NCBI GenBank assembly: GCA_016806645.1
Contig: JACSYO010000004.1
Location: 186,001-250,000 of the forward strand
From: Ophiodon elongatus
Taxonomy: Eukaryota; Chordata; Actinopteri; Perciformes; Hexagrammidae
Direction: 5' to 3'
Length of the DNA stretch: 64,000 nt
Shown: positions 53,156 to 64,000 of the stretch, one piece after another
How positions within the stretch are numbered: the stretch's first letter is position 1
How the letters are laid out: every line of letters begins with the position of its first letter
Notes under the pieces: generated by a model
What the model saw: only the letters and a program-made list of their open reading frames with translations
Told to the model about the DNA's origin: nothing
Database searches by the model: none
Made by a program: the position numbers and the translations under genes

Positions 53156-55119
53156 CAGCACTGTGCTCACCTTCCACCTGCTGTAGCACCTGAGGAGGGA
53201 AACTGAAGGCTCCATAGGCCGTGTTCCCAGCAGAGAGCAGCAGCTGTCACACACTACTGCGGTCAGTGCAGAGACACTGTGTCTTTAAATGAGGCTCATT
53301 GACCACAACACCCGGCCCCAGTGTTGGATATTGACATATTGCAAGCAATTGGCCTCTGTATTTAGCTTGTCCTAGTTGCAGGTTAGTGTATAATTACATG
53401 GATTTGGTGCCCCGGCTCAAAGGATGGGGTCCAGGCTGCCCTCCTGCTAGAACGACTGCAGGCTGTGGGGGGGAGGAGAGGATGAAGATGTTAGGTTTAA
53501 GTATTGAGCCTGTGCCAAGAATACCTCTACAAGTGTCCTTCTGCTCACACCTCTGAATGTAATCTGCATCAAACGTATAGTCTCGTTTTGTTTTTTTATG
53601 TCTTCCAGTTTCTGCGTTAAACAGGGTGCACTGCACACTGCGTGACTCCGCCGTCCTGGACCAGACACCCGTGGGTGGACCCACTCTATATCAGAGCAAC
53701 ATGGCAATCACCAGAGCTCATCAGAGTCACTATGAAGCTAGAAGGCTGGAGAGCGCAAGCTAATGAGAGCTGCCTCAGCATGAACACTGTTTAAGTTTAT
53801 TTGCACAATTTAAAAATACACAAACATAACATAGATAACATATAATATAGCCTCCTACTAAATAGTGACACTCAAATGCACAGTCCAGCTTACCACACTG
53901 ACTACTAGACAGATGCAGAAGAGTCACACTGTTTGTCCTCCACGAGGCAGCATGATACTACGATCTTTGTGCACTAGATGTGGCTCGCAGCAGCCTGCGT
54001 CTCAGAAGCGCAGAAATTCCCTTTGGGAATGTACATATTTATTGGCTTCACTAATGTTTATGATAAGATGCATTTCATTTGCTGCTGACTTTGTCTTAAC
54101 GTACACTGTCGCTCAAAAGTGTGGAATCAGCTGGTAAACTGATGTTCTTCTTCTTTCCTTCAATAATCTTTAGTATAACGGATAAGTACGATATAATTAA
54201 GACACTAATGTATCATTTACATTTGAAGTAGCTTTGGCCCCAAAAGATGAAGGTTGAAGTGATGATCCCCATGTTTTGCATGACAGAGGAGAATGCTGTT
54301 GGAACCTGGATTTGTAATACTTTTTCCAGGACAGAAAAGCAAAGTGACCGTTGGTCATGTTTGAAACACAAAGGTGCAATTGGGCTCTAAACATTGAATT
54401 AGTTTGTTCTTCTCTGGACCTCGTTCAGTCCTCTCAGCCATCTGACTGGACCCAAACAAGCTTTTGTGGAAGGAGATTCCCAACTTTTGAACGGTTGTGT
54501 GTCAACAGTGAAACTAGTTTCTATCGTTTGTTTCTGTCACCCATCATAAACGAGCTGCAAACATTTCTCTTTTTGAATTCTCTAAAACAATAAGTGAAAT
54601 GTGTTTGTTTTTGAACAAACGTCCTTCTCCAACACTTCCAGTGAACGTGTGAACTGTAATAGAGACGTGACGACGCTGTGGTGCCACCAGAACATCCAGT
54701 GGACGCGACGGGTCTTAAAAATCCATTTTCTAATGAGTGACCTGCGTCTCGGGTCGTGCTGTTGAGTGTCACCGTTGTGTAGGCCAGACACGTTTTGAAT
54801 CATACAGGACATGCTCTGGGTCACAGTATTTGACAGGCATATCATTTGGGTTGAATGATCACCTTTTTCTTCCTATCTCATCCACCCGTGTTCACCCCAT
54901 CCCACCCAAAGAAGATGTTACAGTAGTAAGAATGACAACTGTTTCTATCTTTCTGTCGGCCACTCAAAATGACCTGCTTGCATGACTGATGTGTGAATCA
55001 TATCACAAACCTGTTCATCACACAGGGATGGGGTTAGCTTCTTCAACGCTGGCCCAGAATTATTTTTCAGCTGTTGCCATATCAACAAGTCCTTCAGCTC
55101 GAGCTGCATTGTGACACGG

Positions 55120-55220
55120 TCAAGGTGAACCCCAAACATGAAGTCAGTTTGATATACAAATGACTCTTATCATTATGGTCATCAATAGAAACATATCGGT
55201 ACAATTCTGATTTTATATGA
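55120..55220. repeat. Unclassified dispersed repeat, copy 1
   Basis: It shares 'tcaaggtgaa', 'catgaagtca', 'tatggtcatcaatagaaa' and following bases with 58420-58510. No coding content. Confidence 0.55.
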
Positions 55221-55234
55221 AATCCTTAGGATCT

Positions 55235-55940
55235 GTTGGGACTGCATTTATATAGCGCTTTTCTAGTCTTTGTGACCCCTCAAAGTCCCCCACGGTGTCC
55301 CCCAGGGTTCAGTGCTTGGTCCCCTTCTCTTCATCCTCCACACGCTGCCACATGGACAGATGCTCCGCCACTATTGCCTTCAGTTGCATTGTTATGCTGA
55401 TGACACTCAACTTTACCTCTCCTCCAAGACCATCACTGCTGCCCCACGTCAACCACATGACGGAAACAGCCCTCCTCCACCTCCCTAACGTTCTGAACAT
55501 ATTCATTCAAGCCATCACTCACACTCACCACTTACGAGGCCCTCAACAACCTGCCCCCCCCCTCCCTCTCTGACCCCTTCCATCAGCACGCTCCCTCCCC
55601 ATGCCTCAGGTCTGTCGATATCAACCTCCTGCTACTCTCCAGGACCGAGCACCAAACCTGGGGTGACGGGGTGTTTACAGTGGTCTTCTGCTCTCTGTGG
55701 AACTCTTCACATCAAAAATGACATCACATTGTCGACAATCAAAGAGGCCCTCAAACCCCCTCCGCCCCCATACTTTTTATATCATAGTTGATACCATTTT
55801 ATTCTAATCTTAGCTTAATTTATTCTTTTTTCTTTTGTCTGCATTAAAGAGTTTACTGCTTGTTTCTTTTCATTGTATGTTAAGTGTCTTTAAGATCTTT
55901 GAAAAGCGCTATATGAACCTGATGTATTATTATGACTACA
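55235..55940 (+). mobile_element. Degraded L2/Rex1-like LINE 3' fragment
   Basis: Near 55295 the sequence reads [12 protein letters not shown] in a shifted frame, followed by [13 protein letters not shown] (55385-55425), the catalytic block of a LINE reverse transcriptase. The 3' end 'tgaaaagcgctatatgaacc' and 'gatgtattattatgac' matches the conserved tail of this LINE group as I recall it. Most of the intervening coding sequence is lost. Confidence 0.6.
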
Positions 55941-56371
55941 CTAGCTGCAGGGATCCTGCCATCCCAAAGTGACTTGAGGTGAGCATCTGGTGTGGATGTG
56001 ACTTGAGTGCGTGGGGCAGGGTTGTGCTGATGCTGTGTTCAGACTCACTGTGATCTTACTCTTCTAATCAATGGCCAACACCAAAACGTCCCCACAATCG
56101 CTTCACTCGGCCCTGCCCAGGGCCGCTATCTCAGGCCCCCAGACATCAGTCACAGTCAGTGTTACTATCAAAGACATGAAGTGAGCTTTATGAATCTATC
56201 ACTTTATTTACTAAAATCAACTGTATTGTGAAATCTGTTTGTGTTGCTTTATGAACTCTGGTCAGTCTGTGCTCACCTCGCTGGAGGTGATTGTGGACTT
56301 GACGCTGGTCAGATGCTCAAGCCAAAGTATTCTTATATTTATTGTAGGCTGTGCAAAAGAACGTGTTAAAG

Positions 56372-56377
56372 AATAAA
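56372..56377 (+). terminator. st3gal3: Candidate polyadenylation signal (AATAAA)
   Basis: The first canonical hexamer I found downstream of the st3gal3 stop, with U-rich sequence 30-50 bases further on. Confidence 0.35.
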
Positions 56378-56390
56378 GATATAAGTGATG

Positions 56391-59300
56391 CTGTATTTTT
56401 AAAGTCTGTCCTTTTCTTCTTTTTTTAACAAGTGTCCATTGCATAAGAATCATTCAAAGTGTAAAATCATGTTTTTGAGAAAAAGGAGAATCGGAAAGAC
56501 ATTTTAAAAATCATTTTAAAGGTACTTTATAACGTGTTAATCAACATAGAAATGAGTGCTGACAGTAACAGCACAGCACATAGTGTTCAAATACCAACAG
56601 CCAGTCATGTGACACAAGGTCATGTGACACAAGAGCTCAGCTGGAGTTTGAGATGTAGCTTTTTACAATTGGCCTTATTTTTCTCTCCCAAGTAGTAAGC
56701 ACTCTAGTACGACCTGCCTGTCTTCTTTTTATGGATATTTCTTTGTTTCCTTTAGTCCTGCATGATATTCAACGTCTCCTATAGTTTGCAGATACGTACA
56801 ACGTGACTGGGTTGGCTTTCCGGACTCAGCAATAGACCAATGGCTTGTAAGATGAGGGTGTTGGTGTGGCGTTGACGCCTACAGTTGGACCAAAGCGTTG
56901 TCCTGTTGTTCAAACTGTAACTGACCATGAGCTCCAGTCCCAGCGTCCAGCTGCTGTTTTATAAGCAGTAGTCAGATGTTTATGAGTGAATGGAGGTAAA
57001 CATGAAGGCTTCGGTGAGTCACTGTGTGTCAAGTAAAGTCAGAGTCGTCTGTGTTACACTTTTAATGACCACTTAGTGAAGACAAACACGCTAAGTGAAA
57101 CCACTTGTCATCATATTAGTCTTTCTCATCACAGAGCCCCCTGGATGTGATAGAGGAATACTATGTTCTCAAAGCAACATCTCATAATCTTAGTAACTAT
57201 AGAAAAATCTTTAAAACAAGGAATTAGCTTTCTGGTAAAGACATAATGTTCAACTCTTTCAATGAGCGCTTTCTTTCATCTGGCTTTTTATTTGAGTCTT
57301 TTTAGCCAGACCTCCCAAAATCTGTTAAATAGTGATTGAGTTAACCCTGTAGTCACATATCACATATTTAACTTTAGACAGATTTATGTCTTGGAGGTAC
57401 AAAATTCTATAAAGTTTTTGAGTACAATTAAATCAGATATTCCTGACATCTTGGAATTCTTGTTCTTTAGTTTCAAAGAAAATGAAAATAATAATAATAA
57501 CAATAATAGGCCAGTATTTCGCACCACTGCCGCTCTTATCATTGATCTGTCTGCTGCCAGACGGATTTTTGTGAAATCTTTATTAGGCAAAACCGGGGAT
57601 ATTTACTAAACCCATCACAAATTTCCGTCGAGGTGCAAAATTCTGCAATTCTTCAGTTTAGGAAATCATTTTCCAAAACTAAAATGTAAATGAGCTATAC
57701 AGTACGTTGGGAAATCTTATTTAAATAGCCTAATATTATCAGCTTGATGAAAAGATCAGTGATTTGAAGTTATGAAAAATGAATTCTCACAAAAAGAATA
57801 AATTTTATTTAAATCTCTGAATGTAGCCCAGGGTTCAGTTGAGGGAAGGGGAAAGACAAACATCCCCTTCAGGATCGCAACAGGACGCCTTGGGGACCGC
57901 TTGTCTTAACCATTCCTTTTAATAGTCACAGTTTGAATGTCCCTCTCTCATTATGCAGATGACACTGTGCTATACAGAATACATTATTTAAAGATTTAAA
58001 GACTGAATATATGTTCTTAAAAATTGTAAGAAAAGAAATATGATCTTCCATGTGTTAGACAGAGTTCACTAGCTGGTGAACATAGTGGAGCATTTAGCAG
58101 CTAAAGAGACGCTATGTATCATAGTGACACTTGGTCAGGACCCTTGATGTCACTTTCTAACGCACCGGGTAGTCCAGCACGTCAAAGTATGATGCTCCAC
58201 TACGGTCACAGGTAACATGTTGTTCCTGTTGTTCATTCAAAGAAAAACACTTGCTTAGGTTTAGGAAAACATAATGGTTGGGCTTAAAATAACTAAATAA
58301 AATGCCAACAGCATCTTCAAACACGTGACGAGCACGGGTCTCCTGATTGAATATCCTGTTTGTCTGCTGGTGCCTCAGTACAGCGTCACAGAGCTGCTTT
58401 CATGACTGCAGACTTTTCAAGGTGAAGCCCAGACATGAGGTCACTTTCAGATACAAATAAATCCTTTTATGGTCATCAATAGAAAAACAAAGGTATGATT
58501 ACGATTTAGATGGTAACCTGTAAGTTTATAACAAATTGATTGCTGAACTTAATCTCTGAAATTGAATCTACTCAAGCTGCCTTTGTTTGTAAAATAAATA
58601 GTAGCTTAATGTGATTTAAGATAACAATGTTATTCAAACCTCTGAAGCAGGGACAACACAATGTCAACCCAATAATGGTCTGACCCGACAGACAGATGTG
58701 GGGCGTCAGCAATGAAAAGGAGTGAGGGGCGAGACAGTAGCAGGTTTTATCCCATGTCGAGTGATGCAGCATCTGGGACTCCTCACGACACCCTGAGAAA
58801 AAGAACTCTCAAAAGTTGGACAACATGTTGGTGACATTGACCAATAGGAGCACAGATGGAGAGGAGAGAGAAAAAGGATGTTGTTGATGCTGGACCCCGG
58901 ACCCCTCACCATCACCTCCGCTAGCTGTGCCTAAGCACAGCCTCACAGAGCCTCTTGCATGGCTGTACACTCTTGTTGGGGGATAAACTGTATGTGTGTG
59001 GTATCAACATTATTATTTTTCGACCCATGTGTTGGTTCTGTATAATCCAGCATGACCTTAAACTAACTCTGCTTAGTGGGAGGAGGCTGATTATTAAGAT
59101 AATCTTAAAAAATACACTTCAGTGATTTCCAGCTTTGAGGGTAATCGGTGACTAACAGCAGAGGAATGTTATCAGAGGGGAACATGGGTAGTGAGACTAA
59201 GGAAGGTCCCTTTGTACATTGTTTATGATTGAAAAATCTGGGAAAAGCTGACTTCCAGCTACAAATGTCCACAACTCCATATTTATTTTTATCATATATG

Positions 59301-59590
59301 TGTTTTGAATGGTATTTTAGGACAACCCTGTCACAATCAGCATGTGAACTTGATCCAACATGCATCCGAAATGATTGAGCTGCTCTTGCCACGGGCAATA
59401 TGAGCCTTCATACAGTAGCTCTGCAGTCCCTCTCTGGCTGCAGTGCTACACGGTGAGTGTACAGTGACAGTACGGGATGAGTAAGGATTGATCAGTGCAA
59501 ATTTGGTGGGTCGGCGAAATTGAAAAAAGGAATGAGGGTTAATTTTTGCGTAAGTGAAACGTGATCTAACCAGAGAGGCACTCGGTCCTC
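56391..59590. other. Downstream intergenic DNA
   Basis: Mostly unassigned. A short SHYADDTVLYRI-like reading near 57945-57985 suggests a tiny reverse transcriptase relic. The second dispersed repeat copy lies at 58420-58510. Confidence 0.5.
58420..58510. repeat. Unclassified dispersed repeat, copy 2
   Basis: 'tcaaggtgaagcccagacat', 'gaggtcactttcagatac' and 'tatggtcatcaatagaaa' parallel 55120-55220. Confidence 0.55.
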
Positions 59591-59598
59591 TCAGTTAA

Positions 59599-59945
59599 GG
59601 TTCTATGTCCCCAGAGTTCTATGATCCCAGGGTCGAAGTTCCCCAGGGTTAAATGTCCACAGGGTTTTAGCCCCCATGAGTTCTATTTTCCCAAGGTTCT
59701 ATGTCCCCAGGGTTCTATGTCCCCAAGTTTTTATCTCTTTAGGGTTCTATGTTCCTCGGGTTCTATGTCCCCAGAATTCTCTGTTCCAAGGGTCCTAATT
59801 CCCCAGGGTTCTATGTCCCGAGGGTTCTATGTTCTCAGGGTATTATGTTCCCAAGGTTCAATGTTCCCAGAGTTCTATGTCCTCAGGGTTCTATGTCTCT
59901 GGGGGTTCTTTGTCTCTAGGGTTCTATGTTCCCCAGCTCTATATC
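59599..59945. repeat. Degenerate minisatellite, unit about 15-16 bp
   Basis: About 20 imperfect units resembling 'ggttctatgtccccag' in tandem. They create a fortuitous 139-codon open frame with repeating FYVLRVLCSQGSM-like text. I regard that frame as non-genic. Confidence 0.85.
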
Positions 59946-62900
59946 CTCTTAAAATGACCCAAGAAGGAGACCTTCAAAAGTTCTTCTCCACATGTTCGCA
60001 GCAATGCTTTTTTGCTTCAATGTTTGTTTCTTCACTTTAGACAATTAGTGTCTGAATGGACTTTTAACCATTCAAACTGCATTTAAAATATTCATCTTAC
60101 TCATGTTTTCTTTTTTTCAAATTTCATCTGCGAAGCTGGCCCTTAGCAACCTCTTTCGATGAAGACCCGGGGAATTTAGGAATGACCCACCGTGGTGGTA
60201 CCTGCTATCTCTGGTTTTGTCGATCCAGCTAAAGGCAAGTTCACACTACATTGCTTTCAAAGTAGTCAGGTGTGCGCACCGTACACCACACAACTTTCTG
60301 TATTGTAATCGTGAGTCTTGAAGTCTTTGCAGTTTTCACACAACATAACTGTAGATAACATTGAATAATGGTGTCTCGATGGGGCAGGGCGGTAAAGGGG
60401 TTAAATATATTGCCGGTTTTGCTGGTTGATTTCCTTGATATGCTAAACAACATGTGCAACGTAGCATGAACGCCATATGTCACAGTGCGAGCGATGACAC
60501 GTTTTATAGGATTTCTATCAGACAACAAACCCTTGAAACAGGCTGAAAATGTGACCGCATACTAACAGAGTGTGTTGTTGCAGCCTTCCTCCTGCCTGTG
60601 TACTGTAGCGCTGCAGCGATAGCAAACAGATTTAGAATGTGTGAGATCACAAACAGCCATGCTGTGGACAGAATGAGCAGGTGGCCACTATTAAAAGAGG
60701 GTCCTTGAACTGGACGTCTTCTCAGGCTGTGTTTTTTTTTGGGGGGGTCACTGGGTGAGTACACACAAACAGAAGCTCCTCACTACTATGTAGGTGGCCT
60801 GAGTATAACAACATGGGAACGGTGGGGACGCAGAGGGACGGCGTTCACATACCAAGCTGCGATGACCAGCCCGGCGCCAGTTCATCTCACTCAGTCCCCT
60901 TTTTCATCTGTGGAACCTGACCCGGGTCCGATCGTCCCAGACCATCATTTAGTTTTAATTAATCCTGGAGCTGGAGGCAGGCTGAGCTCCGCTCTGCAGC
61001 AGAGTGTGGCTGCACAGGCTCAGGTTGCATTCCCCTTTATTCCCACTGACAAGTGCATCTCCCCTGTGACAAACCTGCGCTCCACCGCGGTACATGTGGG
61101 GGCTCCTGCAGATGGAATCCATGCATCTGTCTTTACCGGTCATGAAAATCATCTCTGAGGCCTGTGTTTTTTGTCATTGTTTTTTTTTTTCACCGCTATC
61201 TCCATTAACTGGAATGTGTTTGAGCAGCGCTGAAGTTTTTTATCGCTTCACTCGACTTCCATTCCTAGGTTCAAACTAGCTGTGGGGCTGTGGAGTCATG
61301 TGGAGCATGTTTCTCCCGTATCTCTGTGAGTTTACTTCAGCTGCTCCTGTTTCCCACCCAGTACAAAGAGATGGCCATTTTGAATTTGGTTCAATCACAA
61401 GAACGCGCAGCATCAGGCCTGATGTGTCCTGTTGAAAGAACCCATATCCACCTGGCCGTGAAGCCTTTATACAGTGGTCAATTTGATAAGCTGTCGTCTT
61501 GGCAGCGACTCAAACTCGCTCTAGCTTCTAGCACCCAGGGTTCTGACTTTTTCAACCATGTTTTTCTGTCTGAGGTAGAAACAGCCATCTGTTTTCTACA
61601 TTTCTATAACTTTGATAGACAAGAGACGCACCGAGAGAGACTTACTGATAAGTGACCCTCTGTCTTGATCTCCCTGTCTCACTCACACATGTGCAGTTTA
61701 GAGGGGGAAGTTTGCAGATGTGAAGGCAGGTGTTTTCTATATGTTCAAACTCCCAAGTGCTAGAATATAAATTACTCTGTATCCATGAAACACCGCCGCC
61801 TCATTTCCAAAGAAACACCAACTTTTCGTCCAAACCTGGAAAATGTAGCACACCAGTGAATGTGACTGAATGTGTTTTGTCAGTGGCAGATGCAGTAATA
61901 CTGCATTTTTTGGACCATCAAGACCACTAAGTCTTTGGTTAGTTTTTGTTTTTTGTTTCTGACTGTGTGTATAAAATCCTCTTGCATGGTCCACATCTTT
62001 TTCCCAGGCTGTTAATTCTTCCACAGTTCATTGCTCAAAGTGTGTCCACACCACACTCAAAAAATGACGTGATAATAGTTTACTTAAGTTTGCTTGATTT
62101 TGTTATTTTTGCTGTGTGAACACACCGCATACTGAAAACACCGTTAGTATTTTCAGTATGCTTTGCTGTACAAAGTCTGAGTAAAAAAACATGCTTACTA
62201 ATTTCTGTCAAACAGTACAAATCAACATACACCAAACATAAGTTGAATTAGGTATGAGCCTAACTGGGCCTGGGCTTTTGGATTACCGTAACTTTTAAGA
62301 ATGTTGTGAGCCCCCCCCCCCCCCCACCCCATAACATTATTGGTGCCCGTTTATGACTGTATGCTCAAGGTCCTATCATGGTTGTGGGGTTTCATATTTT
62401 ATTGACTGTGGACCACCAGGGATTTGGGTTTGCAGAGTCCTGTTGTGTGTTTGGCTAAGAGCTAACAGGGCTAATAAAGCAGCTAACGGAACTAAGCCCA
62501 GCAGGAAGGAGTTTCTGTTCAAAGGAAGCCTTAAACGGTCAACATGAAGCGATACACAGTGAACTGCCGTTCAGCTGAACCAAGCCAGTGCAGACAACTG
62601 CATAGATTAAAACTAGAGCGTACCTGTTGAAGGAGACGTGCGAAGGAAAAACCTGTCTGATAAACTTGCGGTCTAGAAGGTGGTCAATTAAAAGTCCTGC
62701 CCCTTGAAGACTGGTGTTGTGTTATAGTGATACTTGTTTTACATTACATTTCTACAAAAAAACCTGTGGAGCAACATACTGAATACAAACACATGCTGCT
62801 TTTGCTTTTTTCACGATTGTAACAGTGAATAAAGACCAACCCGGCTTTGCAGGAACACTGTTGTTCTTTAATTTCATTTTCTTCTGTCTCGATCTCCAGG

Positions 62901-64000
62901 TGATGTGACTGTAGCTTTAGATTCTAGCTTTATGTATTTAACCTGTTTTCTTCGCATATTGTAGACCCTCCTGTCTGCTTCTCTCTGAAATAGTTTTTTA
63001 TTTAAAAAAAAAAAAAATAGATAATATTTCTTCAGGGAGGGCAGTTAGTGACAGTGTGGGCAACATAGAATCTCTGACAGCTTGACAGAGTAGAAATGGG
63101 GGGGCAGGGCTTAGCCAAGGGTCAATTGTGGTTTGCATTCATTCAATTGTCTATGTCAGCAGTGGTCCTTTCAGGTACACCTGGTGGATAGAGATGCAGT
63201 AGTAAAATGTTGGTTACTGTTGATGTACGTGTTGTAATGGCCGATGTTGTAATGCAACGTCACGTTGCTTGACCAATCACTCAGCACTACTGATAACCCC
63301 TGAACGTACCTGGATTTACTATCACCTACCACCATTTACTGTCACCCTGAGCAGCGCCCAAATTTCCCCAAAGTAGAGAATAATGGAAAACAAAAGCAGA
63401 ACCTGTGACAATGGCTACATGTTTCATTGTCCCTGCTGTGGAAAAAGAGTCCTACTTCCTCCAACTGAGACCCAGGAATGCAAGCCTGGGAGGATGTCCT
63501 GACCCGCATGCTGCCACCAGCAGGACACTGTTAGGACCATGCGTGACCACCCAGGATAACTGTGACCTTGTGTCACCCCCTGCGCTCTGGCTGGACCTCA
63601 TGGGGGCCGATTGCAATTGATGACAGAAGGGTTGGCTCGAACAAAGCGACATTAAGGTATCAGATCCTTCAGAGCTATTGTGAGACTCCTTGATAAGAAG
63701 AGCAGCGGTGTGTCTCTATCAGACAGAGAGAGTCCAATTGAGATCCTGGGAGGTAGAGCACGAGCAGTGGCGGGCCCTTACCTCAGGGTGTGTGCTGATT
63801 GCAAGGTAACGTTCAGCTTGTGGTGATGATCAGGGGTTATCCTGTCAGGATGCTTCTGCCCGTGCCTGCCCGCTCCCTAACATCAGCTGCCAGTTGTAAT
63901 TGGCCACGACTGAAGAAGCATGTCGTGTTTGGCAGTGGGCTTGCATCTCTACGTCACTCATCCACTTTCCTCCATAAAACACAGGCATTGCTTTTGGTCC
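59946..64000. other. Downstream intergenic DNA, nothing firmly recognised
   Basis: The segment includes a poly-C run (62311-62326), a 12 bp inverted repeat (62127-62138 with 62150-62161) and an A-run (63004-63017). Open frames such as 60739-61158 and 61290-61655 have no domain I know and no convincing exon boundaries. Confidence 0.45.

Larger units (their letters stand above)
53068..56390 (+). other. st3gal3: Possible st3gal3 3' UTR
   Basis: After the stop I found no AATAAA until 56372-56377, which is followed by a U-rich stretch ('cttttcttctttttttaac'). That would give a 3.3 kb UTR containing a GATG microsatellite and a LINE fragment. A non-canonical nearer signal cannot be excluded. The segment 53160-55230 otherwise shows nothing recognised. 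Confidence 0.35.

Noticed and set aside
60739..61158. 139-codon frame downstream of st3gal3 as a new gene
   Set aside because: No familiar motif, no splice context, and the composition is mixed. Not enough to call a gene.
63330..64000. Possible conserved non-coding element or exon near the right edge
   Set aside because: Compositionally different from the flanks, but I have no comparative data and no coding or motif evidence.

Overview
The window is animal nuclear DNA, almost certainly from a teleost fish and probably a percomorph. It holds one recognisable host gene, split into small exons with canonical GT-AG introns. It also carries repeats typical of teleosts: a Rex3 (RTE clade) retroposon, several L2/CR1-type LINEs, a sushi-like Ty3/gypsy gag, a hAT transposase relic, a tRNA-derived SINE, non-autonomous DNA elements and many microsatellites. 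There are no bacterial operons, CRISPR arrays or phage genes.

Layout. 1-2.6 kb is intergenic with decayed repeats. 2.64-4.3 kb has a GC-rich, TATA-containing block that may be an old LTR element. 5.1-6.65 kb (minus strand) holds two decayed copies of a TCF/LEF-like HMG-box gene. 7.08-18.54 kb is one L2-type LINE whose first ORF (an SGNH-esterase-type ORF1) is interrupted by a 6.7 kb minisatellite made from about 40 bp of that ORF's own coding sequence. 18.54-19.73 kb is a broken Ty3/gypsy leader plus gag, abutting a minus-strand hAT transposase relic (19.73-20.78 kb). 23.4-24.1 kb is a CpG island.

From 25.69 to 53.07 kb on the plus strand lies st3gal3, the beta-galactoside alpha-2,3-sialyltransferase 3 gene: ten coding exons that join without a frame error into 363 codons plus stop. 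The large introns are repeat-rich. Intron 7 (11 kb) contains a minus-strand L2 LINE into which a near-complete Rex3 has inserted, with an 11 bp target-site duplication. Downstream, 53-64 kb, are the 3' UTR with a GATG microsatellite, another LINE fragment, a 16 bp-unit minisatellite and otherwise unassigned DNA.

The most unusual feature is the LINE-derived minisatellite. It has roughly 170 units, nearly all 37 or 40 bp long, a clear higher-order structure, and no intrinsic stop in any of the three forward frames. I see no evidence that it is translated. Exon boundaries come from reading splice sites and from remembered similarity to vertebrate ST3GAL3. No database search was run.
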